Positions 16,311-23,233 are shown, counted from the stretch's first letter. The stretch: 35,209 nucleotides of DNA from Oscillospiraceae bacterium (GCA_015067925.1 SVLN01000012.1:1-35209), one strand, 5' to 3'. Numbers and translations are program-made. Notes: generated from the letters alone by a model not told the origin.

Positions 16311-16642
16311 TATTCTTTGATAAAGGCGCGATCCTGCGCTGGCACACCCGTTTCATCGGAAACAAAGCGTTCCACCTTCATATGAAGATTATATTTTTCC
16401 CGCAGCGCGGTGATTTTCTGCATCATGGGCGAGTGGTGATGCACGTCCAGCGCCTGCTGATCCTTCCATGCGTCAATCAGAAGAACCGTGTGCGCATCCT
16501 CCAGGGGAAAGAAGTATTCATACTTCAGGTTGCCCTCTTCCGCGCGGATTTCATCCACAAGGCCGGACTCGCACATTTCCTGGGCGAATCGTCTGGCATT
16601 GTCGCCCTCCGATGTGTAATAGATGTGAATCGTAATGGCCAT
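16310..16642 (-). CDS. ABM-fold putative quinol monooxygenase
   Basis: 110 residues, a typical single ABM (antibiotic biosynthesis monooxygenase) domain of the YgiN kind: a beta-strand start (ITIHIYYTS), then EEGNLKYEYFFPLED, LLIDAWKDQQALDVHHHSPMM and a closing strand HMKVERF. The WKDQQALDxHHxSPxM segment is the family mark. These small dimers act on quinols or other small substrates without a cofactor. AAGGAG precedes ATG 16642. It lies 31 bp after the barstar gene on the same strand and could be the third gene of that transcript, with no obvious functional link. Confidence 0.82.
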   Translation of the reverse strand: MAITIHIYYTSEGDNARRFAQEMCESGLVDEIRAEEGNLKYEYFFPLEDAHTVLLIDAWKDQQALDVHHHSPMMQKITALREKYNLHMKVERFVSDETGVPAQDRAFIKE

Positions 16643-16673
16643 GGGAACGGCTCCTTATTGGTATTCGAAATAC

Positions 16674-16955
16674 TTATTTTTGATAACTCTGCATCTGCAG
16701 CGTAAACTTCTCATTCTCCTGCTCAGCGCGCATGAGCACCCGCTCCAGGGTCTCTGCATAGCGGCCCAGATGCACGCGCAAGGCCAGGCGGCCTTGCAGA
16801 ACCAGGCAGGCAGGCTCGTTCAAATCCGTCAGGCAGTCAAACAGAGCATCCAGATTGCGGCCGTACCACTCCGGCAGGGAAAGACTTTGCTGCAGCACAT
16901 CGTGGAGCTGCTCACGGCTGATAATCTTTGTGCCGTCCAAAATCACCTGTTTCAT
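16674..16955 (-). CDS. Barstar family ribonuclease inhibitor
   Basis: 93 residues, family length. The binding helix is well kept: LPEWYGRNLDALFDCLTD (28-44), with Asp36 and Asp40 in the positions of the barstar acidic residues that plug the barnase active site. The first strand (MKQVILDGTKI) and the C-terminal strand (FTLQMQSY) also match. The product is cytoplasmic, with no signal. Its ATG overlaps the barnase stop (ATGA, 16952-16955), so inhibitor and toxin are translationally coupled, as expected if the inhibitor must protect the producer. Confidence 0.92.
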   Translation of the reverse strand: MKQVILDGTKIISREQLHDVLQQSLSLPEWYGRNLDALFDCLTDLNEPACLVLQGRLALRVHLGRYAETLERVLMRAEQENEKFTLQMQSYQK

Positions 16956-17524
16956 TCATTGGCCTCCCCGTAGAGCAGTTCAAAGGTTTTGTAATGGTCC
17001 GGCGTGTAGTACACCAGGCCGTCATTGGAAAAAACGATGCGTTCCGCGCCGCGTTCCTCTGCGCCCAGGGTGTTAATGTCGCATTCATAGTAGCTGCGGC
17101 CCTTGATTTCAGGCAGCAATCCTTCGTAATTGCCAAAGCGGTCGCCGCCGATGCACTTGCCCTTGGCATAGCGCTCCAGACCGCCGCTCTCCCATCCGAG
17201 CTTTCTGGCCTCGGACTTGGTGATAAAATTCTCCGGCAGGCGGCCGTAGAGGTGGATATACAGGGCAACGTCCTCTTTCGTGGTGTAAGCGCCGTGCTCA
17301 TCCAGCGTAGGCTCCGGGTCCTCTTCCTCCGCTGGCGGCGCCGACTCTTCCTCCGCAGGAGGGGTCTGCGTATCTTCCGGCTCGGCCTCGTCCAAAGCCT
17401 GATCGATCTGATCGATGACGTCAATGGCAAAGTCAATATTCTCGTCGGTGAGCAAATTGGCCACGCAGCCGCCCATGGAGAGCAGCATTGCCAACGTCAG
17501 CAGCAGCACAAGGATTCTTTTCAT
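16952..17524 (-). CDS. Lipid-anchored barnase-type ribonuclease
   Basis: 190 residues. The start is ATG 17524, because AGGAGG lies 7 bases ahead; ATG 17530 would be too close to it. A signal peptide ends in SMGGC (Cys20), a plausible though not perfect lipobox. A helix (about 28-48) and an acidic Pro/Glu linker (49-75) precede the RNase domain (79-187). All four barnase catalytic positions are seen: K103 in NFITKSEARKLGW, E147 in YYECDIN, R162 in RIVFSNDG and H177 in TPDHYKTF. It should cut RNA after purines, outside the membrane. The adjacent barstar supports this. It could scavenge RNA or act against neighbouring cells. The known Bacillus enzyme is a free secreted protein, so the lipid anchor and acidic linker are unusual. 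Confidence 0.92.
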   Translation of the reverse strand: MKRILVLLLTLAMLLSMGGCVANLLTDENIDFAIDVIDQIDQALDEAEPEDTQTPPAEEESAPPAEEEDPEPTLDEHGAYTTKEDVALYIHLYGRLPENFITKSEARKLGWESGGLERYAKGKCIGGDRFGNYEGLLPEIKGRSYYECDINTLGAEERGAERIVFSNDGLVYYTPDHYKTFELLYGEANE

Positions 17525-17546
17525 GTTCATTCCTCCTGTTTTTGTC

Positions 17547-17575
17547 ATTATACCACGCCTCAAAAACGCACGCAA
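17547..17575 (-). promoter_or_regulatory. Promoter of barnase-barstar
   Basis: On the minus strand, TTGCGT (17575-17570), 17 bp, a perfect TATAAT (17552-17547) with a TGG extended -10. It diverges from the ArsR promoter within 130 bp. Confidence 0.7.
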
Positions 17576-17584
17576 GATTTCCCC

Positions 17585-17613
17585 TTGACAACCGGCGTCA
17601 TTCTTGTTATTAT
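17585..17613 (+). promoter_or_regulatory. Promoter of the sdpR-like/sdpI-like operon
   Basis: Perfect TTGACA (17585-17590), 17 bp, TATTAT (17608-17613). Confidence 0.75.
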
Positions 17614-17615
17614 AA

Positions 17616-17638
17616 TTAACACTTAGGTTAAATGTTAA
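17616..17638 (+). promoter_or_regulatory. Candidate ArsR/SdpR operator
   Basis: A 23-bp dyad, TTAACAC-TTA centre to its mirror TAA-ATGTTAA, with outer arms TTAACA and TGTTAA perfect and one inner mismatch. It starts 2 bp after the -10 box and covers the expected transcription start of the ArsR-type gene, the usual place for autorepression by this family. Confidence 0.65.
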
Positions 17639-17651
17639 AGGAAGTGACCCG

Positions 17652-17936
17652 ATGCCCTTACAAAACACCCTGCGGGCCCTGGCGGACCCGGTCCGGCGGG
17701 AGATTCTGAATCTGCTCAAGGGCGGAACCCTGTCCGCCGGCGAGATCTGTGAGCACTTTCCCATCACAGCCGCCGCCATTTCCCGCCACCTGTCGGTTTT
17801 GAAGGAAGCCGACCTGATTCGCGACCAGAGAGAGGGTAAATTCATCTACTACACCCTCAACACCTCCGTGCTGGAGGACGTCATGCTCTGGATCACCGGT
17901 TTGAAAGGAGATAACGACCATGATTCGAACCCATAA
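17652..17936 (+). CDS. ArsR family transcriptional repressor, SdpR-like
   Basis: 94 residues. The winged helix is complete: LADPVRREILNLLKGGTLSAGEICEHF, recognition helix ITAAAISRHLSVLKEADLI, and wing DQREGKFIYYTLN. No metal-binding ELCVCDL-type motif is present, and the short form with SRHL and a following SdpI gene matches the SdpR group, which represses its own operon until the immunity protein sequesters it at the membrane. That mechanism is known from Bacillus and is inferred here. GGAAGTGA precedes ATG 17652. The 3' end overlaps the SdpI-like gene by 17 bp. A dyad operator lies at the promoter. Confidence 0.9.
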   Translation: MPLQNTLRALADPVRREILNLLKGGTLSAGEICEHFPITAAAISRHLSVLKEADLIRDQREGKFIYYTLNTSVLEDVMLWITGLKGDNDHDSNP

Positions 17937-19002
17937 AAGAGGCCTGATCCTCTCTTCCATCGCTATTCTGCTTCCCATGCTGGTGGGCCTGATTCTCTGG
18001 AACCGGCTTCCGGATCAGATGATCACCCATTTTGGTGGCGACCGCGTGCCCGACGGCACCTCCGGCAAGGCATTTTCCGTGTTCGGCCTGCCCCTTATTC
18101 TGCTGGCACTGCATTGGCTCTGCGTTTTCATTACCACGAAGGATCCCAAAAACAGCGGTCAAAACCCCAAGCTGCTTTCTCTGGTGTTCTGGATCATGCC
18201 GATCATCGGCTGGCTGGTTTGCGGCATGGTTTATGCCTTTTCCCTTGGCTACACGCTGAAAGTGAGCAACTGGATGTTCTTGCTCTTCGGCCTGATGTTC
18301 CTGGTCATGGGCAATTATCTGCCCAAGTGCAAGCAGAACTACACCATGGGCATCAAAATCTGTTGGACCTACTCCAGCGAGGAAAACTGGAACGCCACCC
18401 ACCGCATGGCGGGTAAGCTCTGGGTCGCCTGCGGCGTGCTTCTGATTATCGGCATGTTCCTGCCCACCGCAGCTTTCCTTTGGTTTATGGGCATTATTAT
18501 CGTGCTGGCGATCGTGATCCCTATGGTCTACTCCTGGCGTTTTTACCACCGCCAGCTCAGCAGGGGCGAGATCGAGCCGATTTCCAAGCAGATGAAGGCC
18601 CAGCCCCTTTGGGCGCGGATTCTGGCTTGGGTGCTGGTGGTCGTCTGCCTCACCTTTGCCGCTGTGGTCAGCTTCACCGGCAATATAGAGGTTTCCTTCC
18701 GCGAGGACTGCTTCTATGTGGATGCCAGTTACTATCGTGGTCTGACGGTCGGATACGAAGAGATCGACTCCGTGGTTCTGGAGTCTGAGGACGCCGGTCA
18801 GCGCACCAACGGCTTCGGCTCCCCTCGTCTGTCGCTGGGCCACTTTGAAAACGAGGCCTACGGCGCGTATCTTCGCTACTGCTACACGCAGAATCCCCTG
18901 ACCATCGTCATCACCTCCGGCGACAACACCCTGGCGCTGAACGCCAAAAACGCAGATGAGACTCACGCACTCTATGAGGCGATTTTGGAACAGCTTCCCT
19001 GA
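17920..19002 (+). CDS. SdpI-like immunity membrane protein with C-terminal PH-like domain
   Basis: 360 residues. The N-terminal DUF1648-type segment (LVGLILWNRLPDQMITHFGGDRVPDGTSGK) and the SdpI signature (MGNYLPKCKQNYTMGIKICWTYSSEENWNATHRMAGKLWV, here split by turns) are clear. About seven membrane segments are seen. SdpI protects Bacillus from the SdpC toxin and signals to SdpR. Beyond the SdpI region, after one more membrane helix (about 230-250), some 110 residues look like a cytoplasmic or external bacterial PH domain (strands around EVSFREDCFYVDAS and PLTIVITSGDNTLALN). AAAGGAG precedes ATG 17920, inside the end of the regulator gene. No SdpC-like toxin gene is seen nearby. Confidence 0.88.
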   Translation: MIRTHKRGLILSSIAILLPMLVGLILWNRLPDQMITHFGGDRVPDGTSGKAFSVFGLPLILLALHWLCVFITTKDPKNSGQNPKLLSLVFWIMPIIGWLVCGMVYAFSLGYTLKVSNWMFLLFGLMFLVMGNYLPKCKQNYTMGIKICWTYSSEENWNATHRMAGKLWVACGVLLIIGMFLPTAAFLWFMGIIIVLAIVIPMVYSWRFYHRQLSRGEIEPISKQMKAQPLWARILAWVLVVVCLTFAAVVSFTGNIEVSFREDCFYVDASYYRGLTVGYEEIDSVVLESEDAGQRTNGFGSPRLSLGHFENEAYGAYLRYCYTQNPLTIVITSGDNTLALNAKNADETHALYEAILEQLP

Positions 19003-19018
19003 GAATCGAGAGGTCAAG

Positions 19019-19777
19019 ATGAAGCAATTTGTTCGTTCCCATTGGAAAACCATTTTGTCCTTTGTAGTTGTCGGTCTGGTAGGCGGCTATTTCACGGGCC
19101 TATATGCCCTGGACTCCTATCCGCCTGAACTGCAGCAACAGCTGCTGGAGCAGGGCATAGATGCAGCCACCCTGGGTCTCGTTTCAGCGGTGCAATCCGC
19201 CGGTTATGGCCTGGTTCTGGGCAGTATTGGCATTTTCCTCTCTAAAAAGCTGGGCCTGTGGAAATCTTCCTTCCGCTTGGAAAAAAAGCCGCTGATCGCC
19301 GCCATCGTGATTTCCGTCATTGGCGGCCTCAGCCTGATTCTTCCCGACCTGTTTTTCTTCGGCAAGTTTGAGCCCGTCCTGCTGCAGGCTTACGAGAGCA
19401 AACCGACACTCAGCTATCTGGCAGCAACGGTCACCTACGGCGCGGTGATCGAAGAAGTCATGCTTCGGCTGTTCTTCATGTCGCTGATTGCCTTTGTGCT
19501 GCACCTGATCTTTGACAGGCGCAAAGAAAGGCCATCTGTGGCGGTCCTGGTTGCGGCCAATGTGATCTCCGCCCTGCTCTTTGCCGCAGGACACCTGCCC
19601 ATGACCTTCATGTCGATCGGCGACTCCGCCGTGATCATCCTCCGGTGTTTCCTCCTCAACGGCGCCTTTGGCCTGCTGTTCGGCTGGCTCTACCGCAAAT
19701 ATGGGCTGGCCTACGCCATGATCGCCCACGGCGGCTGCCACATCGTATCCAAGCTGATTTGGATTCTGTTCCTGTAA
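19019..19777 (+). CDS. CPBP family intramembrane metalloprotease homologue
   Basis: 252 residues from ATG 19019, with GAGAGG upstream and 16 bp after the SdpI-like gene. About eight hydrophobic segments. CPBP (Abi) motifs are present: EEVMLRLFF (Glu145, Glu146, Arg150), FAAGHLP (F-x3-H type) and HGGCHIVSKL near the C-terminus. These proteins are intramembrane proteases of the Rce1 kind; several bacterial members give immunity to bacteriocins. Placement behind SdpR/SdpI-like genes fits that role. A terminator follows at once, so it is the last gene of this operon. Confidence 0.88.
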   Translation: MKQFVRSHWKTILSFVVVGLVGGYFTGLYALDSYPPELQQQLLEQGIDAATLGLVSAVQSAGYGLVLGSIGIFLSKKLGLWKSSFRLEKKPLIAAIVISVIGGLSLILPDLFFFGKFEPVLLQAYESKPTLSYLAATVTYGAVIEEVMLRLFFMSLIAFVLHLIFDRRKERPSVAVLVAANVISALLFAAGHLPMTFMSIGDSAVIILRCFLLNGAFGLLFGWLYRKYGLAYAMIAHGGCHIVSKLIWILFL

Positions 19778-19784
19778 GTCAGTC

Positions 19785-19818
19785 AATCTCCCTTTCCTGT
19801 CGGAAAGGGAGATTTTCT
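19785..19818 (+). terminator. Intrinsic terminator after the CPBP gene
   Basis: AATCTCCCTTTCC (19785-19797) pairs with GGAAAGGGAGATT (19802-19814) around TGTC, followed by TT and C/T-rich bases. Confidence 0.88.
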
Positions 19819-19846
19819 TGCGCATTTGCAAAAATGTGGGTATAAT
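19818..19846 (+). promoter_or_regulatory. Promoter of the metallo-beta-lactamase-fold hydrolase gene
   Basis: TTGCGC (19818-19823), 17 bp, perfect TATAAT (19841-19846), beginning directly at the end of the preceding terminator. Confidence 0.65.
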
Positions 19847-19877
19847 AAACCAAACCTGATTACAGGGAGGCATTACC

Positions 19878-20750
19878 TTGTCTGAACTCATCCAGCTGGG
19901 CGAGCACAGCTACTACATCCCCAGCCATCCCAACGTGGGCGTTTTTGTGAAAAATGACCGCGCATATCTGCTGGATTCCGGCCTGAACGAAACCCAGGCA
20001 GCCGAATACCTGCGTCTAATTCAGGCTCAGGGCTGGAAACTGCAGGCCGTGTTCAACACCCACTACCATGCCGACCACGTGGGCGGCAACCACTATCTGC
20101 AAGAGGCCACCGGCTGCCGTTGCTATTGCCCCATGCCGGCCTTTGCCGTGGATCCCGTGCTGAACCCTTCCACCCTGTTCGGCGCCTATCCCCCCGAAGC
20201 ATTCCACACGGACATCTTCCTCTCCCAGGCCTGCCAGGCAGAGGAGTTGACCCCGGACGTGCTGCCGGAAGGTCTGCGCCTGATTCCGCTGCCCGGCCAC
20301 TGCCGCGTGCAGTATGGCATCATGAGCTGCGATGAGGTGTTCTACTGCGCAGATGCCGTCATCGGCCTAGAAGAGCTGGAACGCTTCAAGATCTCCCACC
20401 TGTACAATCTGGCCGATTACTTTGCCTCCATGGAGATCTTGGAGGCAACTCCCGCCAAGTGGTACGTCCCCTCCCACGAAACTGCTCTGCAGGATATCCA
20501 CAGCCTGGTGGCACGCAATCGTCAATCCTGCCTGGATCTGATCAGCTGGATTCTGGCCGACTGCGCTGGGGAAGGTCTGACCCACGATGCACTTCTCAAA
20601 GTGGTCTTTGACCGCATCGGCCGCAAGCTTCATCTGAGGCAGTACGCCCTGAGTGGCTGCACCCTGCGGGCCTATCTGAGCTATCTGCTGGACCGCGGCC
20701 AGCTCATCACCCAGGTGCGGGAGAATCTTCTGTACTTCTGCACAGTGTAA
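19878..20750 (+). CDS. Metallo-beta-lactamase-fold hydrolase (TTG start)
   Basis: 290 residues from TTG 19878. The start is decided by AGGGAGG ending 7 bases upstream and by the match of the following residues to the family N-terminus. The zinc motif is THYHADHVGG (H62, H64, D66, H67), with later ligands in PLPGHC, YCADAV and PSHE. This is the general metal-dependent hydrolase fold shared by glyoxalase II-like and lactonase-like enzymes. After about residue 200, an extra helical C-terminal part of some 85 residues ends in a winged-helix-like stretch (LSYLLDRGQLITQVRENLLYFCTV), as in several MBL proteins. Substrate unknown. It is followed after 47 bp by a deacetylase gene on the same strand. 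Confidence 0.88.
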   Translation: MSELIQLGEHSYYIPSHPNVGVFVKNDRAYLLDSGLNETQAAEYLRLIQAQGWKLQAVFNTHYHADHVGGNHYLQEATGCRCYCPMPAFAVDPVLNPSTLFGAYPPEAFHTDIFLSQACQAEELTPDVLPEGLRLIPLPGHCRVQYGIMSCDEVFYCADAVIGLEELERFKISHLYNLADYFASMEILEATPAKWYVPSHETALQDIHSLVARNRQSCLDLISWILADCAGEGLTHDALLKVVFDRIGRKLHLRQYALSGCTLRAYLSYLLDRGQLITQVRENLLYFCTV

Positions 20751-20797
20751 GCATGTTCTGCCGCCTTGTCCCATAAGCTGTTGTGGGAGGCGAAAAC

Positions 20798-21613
20798 ATG
20801 AAACGAACCTTACACAGTTTTTTGCGGCATCGAACCCTGGTGTGCCTGCTGGCGCTGGGCGCAGCTTTGATCCTCGGTGTGACTCTGGGTCCTCCCCGGG
20901 CCGTGGAGACCGGTTCCTGGGGCCTGAGCTTCCGCTCGGAAGGCAGCGCACCCTTGGGCACCGCATCCGCCCAGGCGTTAGGCAGCTACGACGCTGCCTA
21001 TGTGGGCAGCGAGGAAGAGAAGGTTATCTACCTCACCTTCGACGCAGGCTACGAGGCCGGCTACACAGCGTCCATCCTGGACACCCTGAAAAAGCATAAA
21101 GTTCCCGCCGCATTCTTTCTGGTGGGCAACTACCTGGAGCAGGAGCCGGGGCTGGTGCAGCGTATGGTCGACGACGGCCACACCGTGGGCAACCACACCT
21201 ACCACCACTACGACATGAGCAAAATCTCCGATCCCGCCGCCTTTGAAAAGGAGCTCAAGGATTTAGAAGAGAAGTTCCGCTCCGTCACCGGTGAAGATCT
21301 TCCCAAATACTACCGCCCGCCCCAGGGCATCTACAGCGAGGAAAACCTGAAAATGGCCCAGAATCTCGGCTACAAAACGGTGTTCTGGAGTCTTGCCTAC
21401 GTAGATTGGGAGCAGAACGCGCAGCCCACAGCCCAGCAAGCCTTCGACAAGCTGATTCCGCGCATCCACAACGGCTGTGTTCTGCTGCTGCACTCCACCT
21501 CCAAGACCAATTGCGAGATTCTGGACGAACTGCTCACCCGCTACAAAGACCTGGGTTACCGCTTCGGCACCCTGGACGAACTCTTCCAACAAAAAGCTGC
21601 ACCCGCTGCCTGA
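20798..21613 (+). CDS. pdaA: PdaA-like polysaccharide deacetylase
   Basis: 271 residues from ATG 20798, with GGGAGG ahead. An N-terminal hydrophobic helix (about 13-32) is a signal or anchor. The NodB-type catalytic domain carries YLTFDAGYEAGYT (motif 1), GHTVGNHTYHH (motif 2, metal His), YYRPPQGIYS (motif 3), FWSLAYVDWEQNAQPT and VLLLHSTS (motif 5). The SLAYVDW and QP stretch is typical of PdaA, the N-acetylmuramic acid deacetylase needed for muramic delta-lactam in the spore cortex. This supports a spore-forming host. Other peptidoglycan deacetylase roles remain possible. The end of the gene overlaps its own terminator. Confidence 0.88.
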   Translation: MKRTLHSFLRHRTLVCLLALGAALILGVTLGPPRAVETGSWGLSFRSEGSAPLGTASAQALGSYDAAYVGSEEEKVIYLTFDAGYEAGYTASILDTLKKHKVPAAFFLVGNYLEQEPGLVQRMVDDGHTVGNHTYHHYDMSKISDPAAFEKELKDLEEKFRSVTGEDLPKYYRPPQGIYSEENLKMAQNLGYKTVFWSLAYVDWEQNAQPTAQQAFDKLIPRIHNGCVLLLHSTSKTNCEILDELLTRYKDLGYRFGTLDELFQQKAAPAA

Positions 21614-21633
21614 CGCAGTGGGTGTATTTTTTT
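21600..21633 (+). terminator. Intrinsic terminator overlapping the pdaA-like stop codon
   Basis: CACCCGCTGC (21600-21609) pairs with GCAGTGGGTG (21615-21624) with one G-U pair, followed by TATTTTTTT. The loop contains the TGA stop. Confidence 0.8.
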
Positions 21634-21661
21634 GCCAATACGTGGAAGCACGGTACGAAGA

Positions 21662-21690
21662 TTGACATTTTTCGACCTTTGGGGTAGAAT
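21662..21690 (+). promoter_or_regulatory. Promoter of the SLH-type gene
   Basis: Perfect TTGACA (21662-21667), 17 bp, TAGAAT (21685-21690). One of the strongest promoters in the window. Confidence 0.8.
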
Positions 21691-21724
21691 TTAAGGGTAA
21701 ATCTATGCTTACAGGAGGTTTCTG

Positions 21725-22849
21725 ATGAAACGATTCCTTTCTCTCTTTCTGGCCCTGACGCTGTGCTTCCTTCTGGTCGGGCAGGCCTTCATGACCGGCG
21801 GCACCGCCGACGATCCGGTCATCTCCCTGAGCTATCTCAACAACACGCTCAAGCAGTCGCTGTTGGAGGATGCCGAGAAGTATCTGGCCCAGACGCAGGC
21901 CGCGCAGCTTTCCTACCTGTATGAAAGCTACGCCACCCAGGCCAGCGCCACCAATCTGACTGCGGCCATCAAAAACACCTCCAGCCAGCATGTGCAGGCA
22001 CGCCTTCTTCTGAAGTCCGGCGATACCCTGACCTTGGCGCCCGGCGCCCAGGTCACGCTGCTGGCCGGCGCTGCCCTCTCCAACTCGGATAACCTGGTGG
22101 ACATCACCGACGGAAAAAAGCACGACGCCTATGCCCTGCTCACCCACAACCATTGCTACATGAAGAACGACCAAGTCGAGGGCGGCGTGCTCATCACCTC
22201 CGAAACGGCGGAAGTGTTCCTCAACGGCGTCTACAGCCTGGCATACAGCAACGCAACAGACTATGCCAGCCTGGCAGATGCGCTTTATGAAATGGGCCTG
22301 TTTTCCGGCAGTTCCGGCGCCGTCACCGGCTATGCGTTGGAGAACAGCTGCACCCGCATCCAGGCAGTTGCCATGTTCCTGCGTCTGATCGGTGTTTCCG
22401 AAGAGGCCCAGGCCTATCAGGGCAGCCATCCCTTCACCGACGTGCCCAAGGGCCACTGGGCTTACAATCAGCTGGCCTACGCCTATGCCAACGGCCTGGC
22501 CTACGGCACCTCCACCACCACATTCTCCCCGGACAAAGCCGTCACAGCCCAGGATTACCTGACCTTCCTGATGCGTACACTGCACTACAAGGAAGGCACG
22601 GAGTTCTCCTACCGCACCGTCCTGAGTGATGTGATCAAGCTGGGCGTGTTCTCCCAATCGGAGATCACCGCCATTAACACAGGCCTCTTCCTGCGCAATA
22701 AGATGGTGTATCTTTCCTATTACCTGCTCTTTGCCACGGAGCAGCAGAGCGGTCTGAGCCTGGTTCTGCAACTGGTCCGTCAGGGCAATGTCAGCCTGGA
22801 CGCCGCCATCGCCGGCGCCGGAAAGGCCATCGGCGGCAGAATCTACTAA
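21725..22849 (+). CDS. Exported protein with SLH-type domain
   Basis: 374 residues. ACAGGAGG precedes ATG 21725. Signal peptide in the first 22 residues (MKRFLSLFLALTLCFLLVGQ). Residues about 30-175 have a helix followed by a beta-rich part (SGDTLTLAPGAQVTLLAGAA) of unrecognised family. A first weak SLH-like stretch (about 175-235) precedes a clear SLH motif, HPFTDVPKGHWAYNQLAYAY, then GLAYGTSTTTFSPDKAVTAQDYLTFLMRTL. SLH domains usually bind pyruvylated secondary wall polymer at the cell surface, normally as three copies; here only one is convincing, so wall anchoring may be weak or the fold may be reused. Own strong promoter. Confidence 0.8.
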   Translation: MKRFLSLFLALTLCFLLVGQAFMTGGTADDPVISLSYLNNTLKQSLLEDAEKYLAQTQAAQLSYLYESYATQASATNLTAAIKNTSSQHVQARLLLKSGDTLTLAPGAQVTLLAGAALSNSDNLVDITDGKKHDAYALLTHNHCYMKNDQVEGGVLITSETAEVFLNGVYSLAYSNATDYASLADALYEMGLFSGSSGAVTGYALENSCTRIQAVAMFLRLIGVSEEAQAYQGSHPFTDVPKGHWAYNQLAYAYANGLAYGTSTTTFSPDKAVTAQDYLTFLMRTLHYKEGTEFSYRTVLSDVIKLGVFSQSEITAINTGLFLRNKMVYLSYYLLFATEQQSGLSLVLQLVRQGNVSLDAAIAGAGKAIGGRIY

Positions 22850-22862
22850 AAAGCTGCACACT

Positions 22863-22927
22863 TTTCGTACCGCGGAATAACATGGAATGAGCCGAGAACG
22901 CTCGAAAATCATTCTGGAGGTACGAAA
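22863..22927 (+). promoter_or_regulatory. Nested hairpin leader of the cysteine-rich miniprotein gene
   Basis: Outer arms TTTCGTACC (22863-22871) and GGTACGAAA (22919-22927) are perfectly complementary over 9 bp. Inside, GGAATGA (22884-22890) can pair with TCATTCT (22909-22915), and CGAG (22893-22896) with CTCG (22901-22904) around AACG. The ribosome binding site GGAGG (22916-22920) lies at the base of the outer stem, two bases of it paired. It may be a cis-acting RNA control element; no known riboswitch class was recognised. Confidence 0.5.
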
Positions 22928-22928
22928 T

Positions 22929-23132
22929 ATGAATTGCAATTCCGGTATCTTTGCCGTTGGCAACAGCTGGTGGTGGATCATCATCCTGGTGATCATCTTT
23001 GTGCTCTGCGGTGGCTGCGGCGGCAACAATGGCTGCGGCAATAACTGCGGGAATACCTGCGGCTGCAACTGCGGCTGCAACTGCGGCTGCAACAACAACA
23101 ATAACTGCTGCTGCGAGAACACCTGCTGCTAA
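22929..23132 (+). CDS. 67-residue membrane miniprotein with Cys/Asn/Gly-rich tail
   Basis: ATG 22929 is preceded by TGGAGG. The first 26 residues contain one membrane helix (SWWWIIILVIIFVL), directly followed by a 41-residue tail made of only C, G, N plus single T and E residues, with 16 Cys in the whole protein. The core repeats CGCN three times (CNCGCNCGCN), then ends in CCCENTCC. Such spacing could bind metal or form a cross-linked mesh; neither is shown. No family was recognised with confidence. Comparable Cys-rich short proteins occur among clostridial spore and membrane proteins. A very strong terminator follows, and the leader is structured, so this is a real and separately controlled gene. 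Confidence 0.75.
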   Translation: MNCNSGIFAVGNSWWWIIILVIIFVLCGGCGGNNGCGNNCGNTCGCNCGCNCGCNNNNNCCCENTCC

Positions 23133-23144
23133 GTGAAATTGCAC

Positions 23145-23175
23145 ACCCCGGCATCTTCGGATGCCGGGGTTTTTG
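23145..23175 (+). terminator. Intrinsic terminator with TTCG loop after the miniprotein gene
   Basis: ACCCCGGCATC (23145-23155) pairs with GATGCCGGGGT (23160-23170) around a TTCG tetraloop, followed by a T run. Confidence 0.92.
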
Positions 23176-23183
23176 CGCACAAA

Positions 23184-23211
23184 AAAGCCCGCACCGTACG
23201 GTGCGGGCTTT
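23184..23211 (-). terminator. Terminator of the infC-rpmI-rplT operon
   Basis: A perfect 28-bp palindrome (AAAGCCCGCACCGT and its mirror, centred between 23197 and 23198). Read on the minus strand it is followed by a six-T run. Confidence 0.9.
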
Positions 23212-23233
23212 GATTTGCAGATTCGTTCCCGAA

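Noticed and set aside
16952-17845. Extended 297-residue form of the barnase gene
   Set aside because: The extra N-terminus would cross the divergent ArsR promoter and gene; signal peptide and AGGAGG fix the start at 17524.
20751-20797. Terminator between the MBL hydrolase and pdaA-like genes
   Set aside because: Only a short TCCCA/TGGGA pair is present with no T run, so read-through is likely.
23030-23100. Short tandem repeat or CRISPR-like array in the miniprotein gene
   Set aside because: The repetition is of codons for Cys, Gly and Asn within a translated frame; units are 12 bases with no spacers.
21263-23122. Long minus-strand open frame opposite the pdaA-like, SLH and miniprotein genes
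   Set aside because: It spans three well-supported plus-strand genes, two terminators and a promoter, and its start region is a low-complexity Gln/Leu/Pro run created by the Cys/Gly/Asn codons of the miniprotein gene.
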